From Lysobacterales bacterium (GTDB lineage Bacteria > Pseudomonadota > Gammaproteobacteria > Xanthomonadales > Xanthomonadaceae): DNA of 7,271 nucleotides. The translations under genes and the position numbers were made by a program. The stretch spans positions 1 through 7,271 of the forward strand of contig JAATFS010000471.1 in the NCBI GenBank assembly GCA_015655035.1, given 5' to 3'. The notes under the pieces are model-generated. The model did no database searches. It had not been told where the DNA came from and was given only the letters and a program-made list of their open reading frames with translations. Of this stretch, positions 1 to 6,336 are shown piece after piece; position 1 is the stretch's first letter, and each line of letters begins with the position of its first letter.

Positions 1-902
1 GATTCGGCCACGTCCTGGCCCGGCGCCTCGCGATCGAAGTTGGAGCCGGTGCGCAGCACCGCCACGCGGCGGAAATCCACCCGCCCGGCCTCGGCACCGT
101 GCTTGAGTGCGGTCAGCGTAGCGTTGTCTTCCATCTGCGTGGTACAGACCTGCGCCTTACCGTCGCTGATCACTGCGGTCTGCGTGGCCATCGCCGCAGC
201 CAGGGTCGAGCCGTGCCAGTAGGTATCCGAAGACAGCGTGTCGCAGATGCTTACCGGAGGCGGCGCATTGCCGGGCGCGGCGCGATAGCGGGCGCGGTAG
301 CTGCGCGCGGCGTCGCTATCGACCAGTTCGACATTCCGGGTCAGTGCGAACGCGCGCTGCAACAGCGGCTCGTCGAGCTGGTACAGCTCGGTGGCGGCGT
401 TCCAATCGCCTTTCTCGCCGGGCCTGGCCGCCCCCAGTGCCAGGATGCTCGAGTCCCAGCCGGCAGGCGCCTGGCGCGGGTCCAGTGCGTAGTTCAGTCC
501 GCCATCGACGACGTAGCGGGCCCAGTGAGCCGAGCCCAGGGTGCCGAAGGCGGGATCGATGCCGCCGATGCCGGCGATCACCACGTAGCTATGGCGTAGA
601 TCGAACTTTTCCGACAGCACCAGGGCGGTGGTGACGCTGGCCGCGTTGGCATAGCCCATGTCGGTGGTGAGCAGGCATAGTCGCGCATCTTCGGTGCAGT
701 GCACAGCGGGATAGCGGGGCGCCAGTCCGGGTACGGGGATCGCGCGTGTCAGCGGTTCGTGTTCCAGCCATGGCTTGGCTTCGCCGTCGAACATGGTGAT
801 CACCAGTACTTGCGGTGCGATCGGTGCGGCGAGGGCGAGCGACGGCAGGGTACACAGCAGCAGGAGCGCAAGGCGGTGCGCTGTATCGCGGGCGTGGGGC
901 AT
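1..902 (-). CDS. NUP-family purine nucleoside 'permease', N-terminal part, secreted
   Basis: The frame runs from ATG (902-900) to the left edge without a stop, giving 300 residues. The family is usually about 340-350 residues, so the last 40-50 are missing. Residues 1-25 form a signal peptide: RDTAHR, a hydrophobic LALLLLCTL core, then ALA|AP at about residues 23-27. The mature part starts with the VLVITMFDGEAKPW block (32-45). AGIGGIDP follows (110-117), a glycine-rich loop like that of nucleoside phosphorylases, then DTYWHG (226-231), CTTQMEDNATL (253-263) and LRTGSNFD (283-290). These match family PF06516, named after a Candida nucleoside transporter. The protein has no membrane helices beyond the signal, so I infer a periplasmic nucleoside-binding or nucleoside-cleaving protein rather than a channel. 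An in-frame stop at 974-972 and no other ATG or GTG in between make 902 the only reasonable start. There is no good Shine-Dalgarno sequence; the leader just upstream is C-rich on this strand. The family call is firm, the activity is not. Confidence 0.88.
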   Translation of the reverse strand, partial: MPHARDTAHRLALLLLCTLPSLALAAPIAPQVLVITMFDGEAKPWLEHEPLTRAIPVPGLAPRYPAVHCTEDARLCLLTTDMGYANAASVTTALVLSEKFDLRHSYVVIAGIGGIDPAFGTLGSAHWARYVVDGGLNYALDPRQAPAGWDSSILALGAARPGEKGDWNAATELYQLDEPLLQRAFALTRNVELVDSDAARSYRARYRAAPGNAPPPVSICDTLSSDTYWHGSTLAAAMATQTAVISDGKAQVCTTQMEDNATLTALKHGAEAGRVDFRRVAVLRTGSNFDREAPGQDVAE

Positions 903-984
903 GGGCGTGAGCGGGCGGGTGGGGTGGGGACACTGTAGCGAGTTGGCGGGGTCTGGTGGGACGGTGATCCGTCATCGCGCGGGC

Positions 985-1240
985 GCGAATCACTTTTTTT
1001 GTCTTGCAAAAAATAACCAAAAGCGCCTTCGCCCGACGCGAGCCGGTGCGATAAAGCCGCACCGGTGCCCTGCGCTCCTCTGCGGAAGTGGCATTTATCC
1101 TTTTCCGGAACGGCACCCAAACCCACTTCGTCCACACAGGGCGCCTCTTCGGCCACCTCCACCTGCGGTGCTCGGCTCGCTTTGAGGGCGAGGTAGGTCA
1201 AGGTCAAAATCTGAGCTAGAGCAACAGCAACAGCGAGGCG
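985..1240 (-). repeat. Probable dispersed intergenic repeat of Xanthomonas type
   Basis: Read on the minus strand, this segment starts with a short CTGTTG run (the plus strand shows GCAACAGCAACAGC). It then passes through a region translating as RRGAQGTGAALSHRLASGEG, then GAFGYFLQDKK, and ends at an A/T-rich patch with T7 (994-1000) facing A6 (1008-1013). From memory, near-identical peptide strings appear as many spurious hypothetical proteins in Xanthomonas genomes, which marks this as a repeated DNA element rather than a gene. Only one copy lies in the window, so repetition is not shown here and the boundaries are approximate. Confidence 0.5.
1043..1065. other. GC-rich stem-loop inside the repeat-like segment
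   Basis: CCGGTGCG (1043-1050) is the exact reverse complement of CGCACCGG (1058-1065), around a 7-base loop ATAAAGC. A G-T wobble at 1042/1066 would add a ninth pair. No T-run follows on either strand, so it is not a standard intrinsic terminator. It lies about 140 bases upstream of the NUP start and could sit in that gene's leader RNA. The structure is visible; any role is inference. Confidence 0.6.
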
Positions 1241-1281
1241 GTGGCCAAGTGCGAGTAGTTCGGGTGTTTTCCTGGACCTCT

Positions 1282-1295
1282 TTCAATGTGTTGAA
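1282..1295. promoter_or_regulatory. Short inverted repeat upstream of the LtaS-like gene
   Basis: TTCAA (1282-1286), spacer TGTG, TTGAA (1291-1295) form a perfect 5-bp-arm inverted repeat about 125 bases before the LtaS-like start. It could be an operator half-site pair, but arms this short occur by chance and no clear promoter hexamers flank it. Confidence 0.2.
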
Positions 1296-1419
1296 CGCAT
1301 GTCTTTTGGAACGGGGCTGTAATGGCATCGTCATGAGCCTTTACGTCGTTCCACGGGCTGGGCCACACTGCGGCGATATTCAGCTGTCCCAACGTGCCCC
1401 GGCGCGATTTGGACGCTGA

Positions 1420-3414
1420 ATGGCTCCCTCCTCCAGCGCGTCCCCTATGCCCACGAGTTCGCTTGCTTTTTTGTTGGGCCGGCTACGCCCGGTCGCTGTG
1501 TTCTTCCTGGTTGGCCTGGTGTTGCTGAGCGTGTCCCGCCTGGGACTGGCGGCGTGGCACGGGCCGGCGGTTTCTGCGGTGCAGGGATGGATGCCGGTGA
1601 TGCTGCACGGCGTGCGGGTGGACCTGGCTACGCTGTGTCTGCTTTACGGCGTGGCCGCGATCCTGGCGCTGCTGTTGCCACGCGATGGGAGGCTGGGGCG
1701 AATCTGGAGCGCGGTGCTGAGGGTGTGGTTGACGCTGGTGATATGCGTGCTGGCGTTCATGGAGCTGTCTACGCCCTCGTTCATGAGCGAATACGGCCTG
1801 CGCCCCAATCGCCTGTTCGTCGAATACCTGATCTATCCACGTGAAGTCGCCAGCACCCTGATCAAGGGGCATGCCCTCAGCCTGTTCGTCGGCATCGCGG
1901 TAGTGACGTTGATCGGTTGGGCCATGTGGCGATTGGCGGGGAACCTGCTGGCACGGCCGGTGGCTGGGCGCAGTCATCCACTATGGCGGGGACTGGCGGC
2001 GTTCATGCTGTTGTTGGCAGCGACCCTGGGCGTGCGTTCCAGCATGGGCCATCGCCCGCTCAATCCGGCGATGGTCGCTTTCAGCGTGGACCCGACCGTC
2101 AACGTGCTGCCGCTGAACTCGCTCTATTCGGCGGCCTACGCCAGCCTGTCCCTGTTGCGTGAAAGCGACACCTCGCGCTTGTACGGCAGCATGCCGCTGG
2201 CGCAGGTGGTGGCCGAACTGCGTGCCGATGGTGGGCTGCCGGCCAGCGCCTACGTGTCCAAGCAGCTACCGACGCTGGCATTGCGGCCACCCCTGTATCG
2301 GGGCCGGCCGCGCAATCTGGTGATCGTGCTGGAGGAAAGCCTGGGCGCGCAGTTCATAGGCAGCCTGGGCGGCCTGCCGCTGTCGCCCAACTACGACCGG
2401 CTCAGCCGCCAGGGCTGGGCGTTCGACCAGCTTTATGCCACGGGCACGCGCTCGATCCGTGGTATCGAGGCAGTGGTGACCGGCTTCACGCCGACACCTG
2501 CCGCGTCGGCGGTGAAGGAACCGCGCAGCCAGCGCGATTTCTTCACCCTGGCCGAGGTGCTGGGGCGGCATGGCTACGACACCACGTTCTACTACGGCGG
2601 TGAGAGCCACTTCGACAATATGCGTGGGTTCTTCCTCGGCAATGGCTTCAGCCGTATCGTCGATCAGAACGATTTCGCCGATGCGGCCTTCACCGGCTCA
2701 TGGGGCGTGTCAGACGAAGATCTGTTCGCCAAGGCCGATGCTCAGTTCCGAGGGTTGCACGCCAAAGGCAAGCCGTTCTTCGGGCTGGTGTTCAGTTCGA
2801 GCAACCACGATCCGTTCGAGTTTCCCGACGGGCGCATCGACTTGTACGAGCAGCCCAAGCAGACCCGCAACAACGCGGCCAAGTATGCCGACTACGCCAT
2901 CGGCGAGTTCTTCAAGAAGGCGATGGCCTCGCCGTACTGGAACGACACCGTGTTCCTGGTCGTGGCCGACCACGACTCGCGTGCGTTCGGCAAAAACCTG
3001 GTGCCGATCTCGAACTTCCATATTCCCGGCCTGATTCTCGGCGGTGGTATCGCCCCACGCCGCGACGACCGCATCGTTAGTCAGATCGACCTGCCGCCGA
3101 CGCTGCTGTCGCTGATCGGGATCGGCGATCCCACGCCGATGCTGGGTCAGGACCTGACCGATCCCAGGCGCTTGCAGCCCGGACGTGCACTAATGCAATA
3201 CGACCGCAACTTCGCGCTGATGCAGGGCAACCAGGTAGTGGTGTTGCAGCCGGGCAAACCGGCGGACAGTTTCACCTACGACGCCAAGGCAGGACGGTTG
3301 ACGGCGTCGTCGTCGTTGCCGACGCAGGCGCGCAAGGCGCTGGCCTATGCGCTGTGGGGCACCGTGGCCTACGAGCACGGCCTGTACCGGTTGCCGTCGG
3401 TAAAACGCAAATAG
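1420..3414 (+). CDS. LtaS-like membrane phosphoglycerol/phosphoethanolamine-type transferase (sulfatase fold)
   Basis: The protein is complete at 664 residues. The N-terminal third has five hydrophobic segments (about 24-43, 64-86, 97-116, 152-174, 188-206), the layout of LtaS-type enzymes. An extracytoplasmic catalytic domain follows from about 298 to 570. Visible catalytic features are LVIVLEESLG (metal ligand probably E306), YATGTRSIRG (339-348, nucleophile region), GGESHFDNMRG (393-403), SSNHDPFEF (460-468, H463) and VVADHD (514-519, D517 and H518 as metal ligands). Relatives move a phosphoglycerol or similar headgroup from a lipid to a polymer or glycan outside the inner membrane. A Gram-negative cell has no lipoteichoic acid, so the acceptor is unknown; periplasmic glucan, lipid A/core or another glycan are candidates. 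The ATG at 1420 has only GGA at 1411-1413 as a Shine-Dalgarno; the in-frame ATG at 1447 is an alternative that keeps all helices. It stands alone and converges with the SDR gene. Confidence 0.87.
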   Translation: MAPSSSASPMPTSSLAFLLGRLRPVAVFFLVGLVLLSVSRLGLAAWHGPAVSAVQGWMPVMLHGVRVDLATLCLLYGVAAILALLLPRDGRLGRIWSAVLRVWLTLVICVLAFMELSTPSFMSEYGLRPNRLFVEYLIYPREVASTLIKGHALSLFVGIAVVTLIGWAMWRLAGNLLARPVAGRSHPLWRGLAAFMLLLAATLGVRSSMGHRPLNPAMVAFSVDPTVNVLPLNSLYSAAYASLSLLRESDTSRLYGSMPLAQVVAELRADGGLPASAYVSKQLPTLALRPPLYRGRPRNLVIVLEESLGAQFIGSLGGLPLSPNYDRLSRQGWAFDQLYATGTRSIRGIEAVVTGFTPTPAASAVKEPRSQRDFFTLAEVLGRHGYDTTFYYGGESHFDNMRGFFLGNGFSRIVDQNDFADAAFTGSWGVSDEDLFAKADAQFRGLHAKGKPFFGLVFSSSNHDPFEFPDGRIDLYEQPKQTRNNAAKYADYAIGEFFKKAMASPYWNDTVFLVVADHDSRAFGKNLVPISNFHIPGLILGGGIAPRRDDRIVSQIDLPPTLLSLIGIGDPTPMLGQDLTDPRRLQPGRALMQYDRNFALMQGNQVVVLQPGKPADSFTYDAKAGRLTASSSLPTQARKALAYALWGTVAYEHGLYRLPSVKRK

Positions 3415-3455
3415 GCCAGGGGAGGGTCGGCGCCGGCCGGCGAGGCCGCCTGGCC
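3414..3455. terminator. Possible bidirectional stem-loop between convergent genes
   Basis: GGCCAGG (3414-3420) pairs exactly with CCTGGCC (3449-3455). The 28 bases between contain a perfect 12-bp palindrome CGCCGGCCGGCG (3431-3442). The structure fills the 50-base gap between the stops of the LtaS-like gene (3412-3414) and the SDR gene (3467-3465), where a shared terminator would be expected. There is no T-run on either side, so at best it is a non-canonical terminator or RNA 3'-end stabiliser. Confidence 0.35.
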
Positions 3456-3464
3456 GCAGATGCC

Positions 3465-4223
3465 TCAATTGGTGGCCAGGTATCCGCCATCGACCGGCAG
3501 GCTGACTCCGGTGATGAACGAGGCCTTGTCCGACAGCAGGAATGCCACTGCGGCGCCGACTTCTTCCGGTTCGCCCAGGCGCCGGATTGCCTGCGGGTCG
3601 GTGATGGCCTTGATGAATTGTTCGGAAGAGCCGGCGAGCAATTTCGATTTGATGGCATTGGGCAGGACCGCGTTGACGCGGATGTTGACGTCGCCGTTCT
3701 CGGCCGCGGCGGTCTTGGTCAAGCCGATGATCGCGTGCTTGGTCGCCGAATAGATGCCAGCGGAGGGCAGGCCGGTCACGCCCGCGACCGACGAGATGTT
3801 GACGATGCTGCCGCCGCCTTGCGCGCGCATGACCTTCAGCGTGGCACGCAGGCTGCGGAACACCGATTTCAAGTTGATGTCGTTGGTCAGGTCCCACGTC
3901 TTGTCATCGCTGTCGATGAGTGTTGCCTTGGGACCGATGCCGGCATTGTTGACGGCAAAATCGATCCTGCCGGTGACTGCCAGCGTGGTCGCGATCAGCG
4001 CATCGATATCCGCCTGCGAGGTCACGTCCACCTGCAGGAACTGCGCCGAGCCGCCTGCCTTGATGATGTCCTCGGCCAAGGCATTACCTTCGGTGGCCGC
4101 ACTGGCGAGGTCGCTGATTACCACATGCGCGCCTTCTTCGGCCAACACCCTGGCGATGCCCTTGCCGATGCCATTGGCGGCACCCGTGACGAAACCGATC
4201 TTGCCTGAGAGTAGCGCGGTCAT
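3465..4223 (-). CDS. Classical short-chain dehydrogenase/reductase (SDR)
   Basis: At 252 residues this has the standard length of a classical SDR. The Rossmann nucleotide loop is TGAANGIG (13-20). An acidic residue at the end of strand 2 (ISD, D38) favours NAD(H) over NADP(H). VDV (65-67) contacts the adenine, NNAG is at 92-95, and the catalytic set is N117, S145, Y158 and K162 (YSATK). The C-terminal block is GVSLPVDGGY (239-248). The usual PG motif after the catalytic lysine reads LPNAIKS (187-193), with asparagine in place of glycine. The ATG at 4223-4221 has AGGA at 4233-4230, six bases away, so the start is well supported. The gene faces away from oleate hydratase across 395 bases, which makes a hydroxy-fatty-acid dehydrogenase a reasonable guess. 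SDR substrates cannot be read from sequence, and sugar, steroid or acyl ketone substrates remain possible. Confidence 0.92.
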   Translation of the reverse strand: MTALLSGKIGFVTGAANGIGKGIARVLAEEGAHVVISDLASAATEGNALAEDIIKAGGSAQFLQVDVTSQADIDALIATTLAVTGRIDFAVNNAGIGPKATLIDSDDKTWDLTNDINLKSVFRSLRATLKVMRAQGGGSIVNISSVAGVTGLPSAGIYSATKHAIIGLTKTAAAENGDVNIRVNAVLPNAIKSKLLAGSSEQFIKAITDPQAIRRLGEPEEVGAAVAFLLSDKASFITGVSLPVDGGYLATN

Positions 4224-4229
4224 GCGAAG

Positions 4230-4233
4230 TCCT
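4230..4233 (-). promoter_or_regulatory. Shine-Dalgarno AGGA of the SDR gene
   Basis: On the minus strand AGGA lies six bases before the ATG at 4223-4221, a normal spacing that fixes the SDR start. Confidence 0.7.
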
Positions 4234-4487
4234 GTGCCTGTTGCCTAGTGGGGGATGTGAGGCTCCCGTGCCATCTGTCGGTGGACGCCTGCACATAGGA
4301 GGTGAGTGCGCAGCTGCTCGTGGCGGGCGACGTCAGTCCCGGGCGCGGCTCCGGCAGCGACCATCGCGAGCACGGGTGGAGTATTGCAGAAGTCACTGCG
4401 ATGAATCGGCGACAGAAGCGCGCATCGGTGGAACGCTCTCTCGTTGTGCCGGGTCTGTCTGCTTCAAGGATTGTGAGTTGAGTCCGT

Positions 4488-4503
4488 TTGCACAGGGGTG
4501 CAA
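4488..4503. promoter_or_regulatory. 16-bp palindrome, candidate operator upstream of ohyA
   Basis: TTGCAC (4488-4493), spacer AGGG, GTGCAA (4498-4503) is a perfect inverted repeat with 6-bp arms, the size bound by many dimeric repressors. The left arm resembles a weak -35 box, with a -10-like TACATT at 4509-4514 after 15 bases. Repressor binding here would therefore block a promoter reading toward ohyA, about 105 bases before its ATG. The repeat is visible; the promoter and operator roles are inferred. Confidence 0.4.
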
Positions 4504-4606
4504 CGGAGTACATTGGCCCAGCAGCGAGGTGCGCTGCCCTCACCCGACGCAATGCAACGCACGTAGCCACGGCGCGCATCGGGCTCACGCTCTCGTCGCG
4601 CTCGCC

Positions 4607-4611
4607 AGGAG
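4607..4611 (+). promoter_or_regulatory. Shine-Dalgarno AGGAG of ohyA
   Basis: AGGAG lies seven bases before the ATG at 4619. It is the strongest ribosome-binding site in the window and decides in favour of this start over the in-frame ATG at 4241, which would add 126 atypical residues. Confidence 0.8.
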
Positions 4612-4618
4612 TTGCCGC

Positions 4619-6241
4619 ATGAATACCCCGTCGCTATCCCTCACCAGATCTGACGTGCAGATCGCTACGGGAGGACGCAGAGCCTATCTCGTCGGTAGCG
4701 GCATCGCGGCACTGGCCGCGGCCGCATACCTGATCAAGGAAGGTGGTTTCGCTGGCAGCGCCATCACACTGCTGGAAGAGGCCCAGGACTACGGTGGCAG
4801 CCTTGATGCCAAAGGCAATCCCCGCGATGGCTATGTGATGCGCGGTGGGCGCATGTTCGAGGAAAAATTCAACTGCACCTACGATCTGCTGTCCTTCATT
4901 CCGTCGATCAGTGATCCGGCCAGGACCGCGAAAGAGGAGTTGATGACGTTCCACCAGGAGTTCTTCTGGAACGACAAGGCGCGCCTGGTGGCCGGTGGCG
5001 AGATCGTGGACGTGTCCGACCTGGGCTTTGGCGAGAAGGACCGGATGGACCTGGTCGCGCTGTGCGCCACGCCGGAGGCCGCGCTGGGCACCAAGACCAT
5101 CGAAGGATGGTTTCGCACGGAGTTCTTCGAGAGCAATTTTTGGTTCATCTGGTGCACGACGTTCGCGTTCGAGCCGTGGCACAGCGCGGTCGAGTTCAAG
5201 CGCTATTGCCTGCGTTTCAGCCACCTGTTCGCGACCATCGACACCATGGCCGGGATCTACCGCACGCAGTTCAACCAGTACGACGCGATGGTCAGGCCGA
5301 TCGTCAGTTGGTTGCAAGCACATGGTGTACGCCTGGAGCTGGGCGCGGAAGTCACCGACATCGATATCGATGTCGGTCGTCACGCCAAGACCGCGACGCG
5401 CCTGCATTACACCCAGGCCGAACAACAGCACACGATCGAGCTGACCGAGCAGGACCTGGTGTTCGTCACCAATGGTTCGATGACCGCCGATACGTCCTAC
5501 GGCTCCAAGGACACCGTGCCGGTGCTGAAGACGGAGAAAACCGGGAGCGCGTGGACGCTGTGGCAGCGCCTGGCGGTAAAGGCCGATGATTTTGGCCACC
5601 CTTCCGCGTTCGATCTGGACATCACCCGGACCAAGTGGGAGTCCTTCACGGTCACGGCGGACGACTCGACCTTTTTCGATCTGCTCGAAGCCTTTTCCGG
5701 CAGCGAGGCCGGCAAGGGCGGATTGGTGACGATCAAGGATTCCAACTGGCTGCTGACGGTGGTGCTGAACCACCAGCCGCATTTCCACCAGCAGCCCAAG
5801 GACGTCTGGGTGTGGTGGGGCTACGGCTTGTTTCCGGACCGCCCGGGCAACTACGTGCGCAAGCCGATGAGCGAATGTACCGGCGCCGAGATAGTGACCG
5901 AGTTGCTGGCGCATCTGCGCTTTTCCGACAGCACCGTGCACATTCTGGAAACCTCGCGGATCGTGACCGCGATGATGCCGTACATCACCAGCCAGTTCAT
6001 GCCGCGCACCGGCACCGACCGGCCGAAGGTGATCCCCAAGGGCGCGCGCAACCTGGCCTTCATCGGCCAGTACTGCGAGATTCCTGACGACGTGGTGTTC
6101 ACCGTCGAATACTCGGTGCGCTCGGCGCAGACCGCAGTGTTCGGGCTGCTCGATCTGGATCGCAAGGTATCGCCGTTCTACAAGGGCCAGCACGATCCAC
6201 GCGTGCTGCTGGATGCGTGGAAAGTGATGCACCGCAAGTGA
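4619..6241 (+). CDS. ohyA: Oleate hydratase (myosin-cross-reactive-antigen family)
   Basis: The enzyme adds water across the cis-9 double bond of free unsaturated fatty acids such as oleate, palmitoleate or linoleate, giving 10-hydroxy acids. It is an FAD-dependent, membrane-associated cytoplasmic protein. The complete product is 540 residues, slightly short for a family of about 540-650. The FAD fold starts at YLVGSGIAALAAA (23-35), with the acidic E53/E54 closing the Rossmann unit. RGGRMFEE (75-82) carries the expected catalytic Glu (E81). AFEPWHSAVEFKRYCLRF (183-200) supplies the active-site Tyr (Y196), and FNQYD (218-222) the conserved Gln (Q220). LNHQPHF (383-389) and VWWGYGLF (398-405) are further signature blocks. 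GQYCEIPDDVVFTVEYSVRS (483-502) closes the FAD site, and the C-terminus (516-540) is probably the membrane-contact end. The usual T-x-N-R-Q-P-H-F appears as V-L-N-H-Q-P-H-F, a change near the carboxylate-binding site. The gene is monocistronic. In other bacteria the activity detoxifies antimicrobial unsaturated fatty acids. Confidence 0.95.
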   Translation: MNTPSLSLTRSDVQIATGGRRAYLVGSGIAALAAAAYLIKEGGFAGSAITLLEEAQDYGGSLDAKGNPRDGYVMRGGRMFEEKFNCTYDLLSFIPSISDPARTAKEELMTFHQEFFWNDKARLVAGGEIVDVSDLGFGEKDRMDLVALCATPEAALGTKTIEGWFRTEFFESNFWFIWCTTFAFEPWHSAVEFKRYCLRFSHLFATIDTMAGIYRTQFNQYDAMVRPIVSWLQAHGVRLELGAEVTDIDIDVGRHAKTATRLHYTQAEQQHTIELTEQDLVFVTNGSMTADTSYGSKDTVPVLKTEKTGSAWTLWQRLAVKADDFGHPSAFDLDITRTKWESFTVTADDSTFFDLLEAFSGSEAGKGGLVTIKDSNWLLTVVLNHQPHFHQQPKDVWVWWGYGLFPDRPGNYVRKPMSECTGAEIVTELLAHLRFSDSTVHILETSRIVTAMMPYITSQFMPRTGTDRPKVIPKGARNLAFIGQYCEIPDDVVFTVEYSVRSAQTAVFGLLDLDRKVSPFYKGQHDPRVLLDAWKVMHRK

Positions 6242-6336
6242 GCGCCGGTGCCGGGTCCGGTTTCCAACTATTTCCTACGCAGCGGTATTGCATCGCCCAC
6301 ATCCTCTTCGAAGGTCGCGCTAAAGCGTAATCTCTC

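Larger units (their letters stand above)
903..1419. other. Gene-free interval between the divergent NUP and LtaS-like genes
   Basis: These 517 bases separate two divergently read genes and should hold both promoters. Frames are open across much of it on the minus strand, but their translations are arginine/proline/serine-rich, look like no known domain and share the DNA with the repeat-like segment, so I call none of them. The 1240-1419 part holds one short inverted repeat and a possible isolated -10-like GATATT (1375-1380) ahead of the LtaS-like gene, without a matching -35. No RNA gene was recognised. Confidence 0.6.
4224..4618. promoter_or_regulatory. Divergent control region of the SDR and ohyA genes
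   Basis: These 395 bases lie between the two divergent starts and hold no convincing gene. The ohyA frame stays open upstream to an ATG at 4241, but the 126 extra residues are rich in Cys, Arg and Ser, unlike any oleate hydratase N-terminus. The region must drive both genes. The only distinct element I find is the palindrome at 4488-4503. A TGCAACG word within its right arm (4499-4505) recurs at 4553-4559. A smaller hairpin GCAGCG/CGCTGC lies at 4523-4539. No strong -35/-10 pair is evident for either direction. Confidence 0.55.

Noticed and set aside
994..1013. T7/A6 hairpin as an intrinsic terminator
   Set aside because: The stem is made only of A-T pairs, too weak for a terminator, and lies upstream of the NUP gene rather than after a gene.
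589..1207. Minus-strand frames of 135 and 182 residues across the NUP start and the repeat-like segment
   Set aside because: They run through repeat-like DNA and into the NUP coding region in another frame, with Arg/Pro/Ser-rich translations typical of spurious ORFs.
1194..1207. Tandem AGGTCA words (AGGTCAAGGTCA) as a regulatory site
   Set aside because: Only two copies, inside the repeat-like segment, and no bacterial regulator I know of is suggested by it.
3354..4208. 284-residue plus-strand frame over the SDR gene, and another plus-strand frame (99-599) over the NUP gene
   Set aside because: Both mirror well-supported minus-strand genes and their translations show no recognisable family.
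4241..4618. N-terminal extension of ohyA to an upstream in-frame ATG (126 extra residues)
   Set aside because: The extension is Cys/Arg/Ser-rich and unlike oleate hydratases, while ATG 4619 has an AGGAG seven bases upstream and starts directly before the FAD motif.
4634..6232. 532-residue open frame antisense to ohyA
   Set aside because: It is a by-product of GC-rich third codon positions in ohyA. The translation is Arg/His/Gln-rich with no domain, and the sense strand has every family motif.
6242..6336. Terminator between the convergent ohyA and GGT-like genes
   Set aside because: Only 4-6 bp imperfect stems (for example CGCT-AA-AGCG) and no T-run were found; nothing worth calling.
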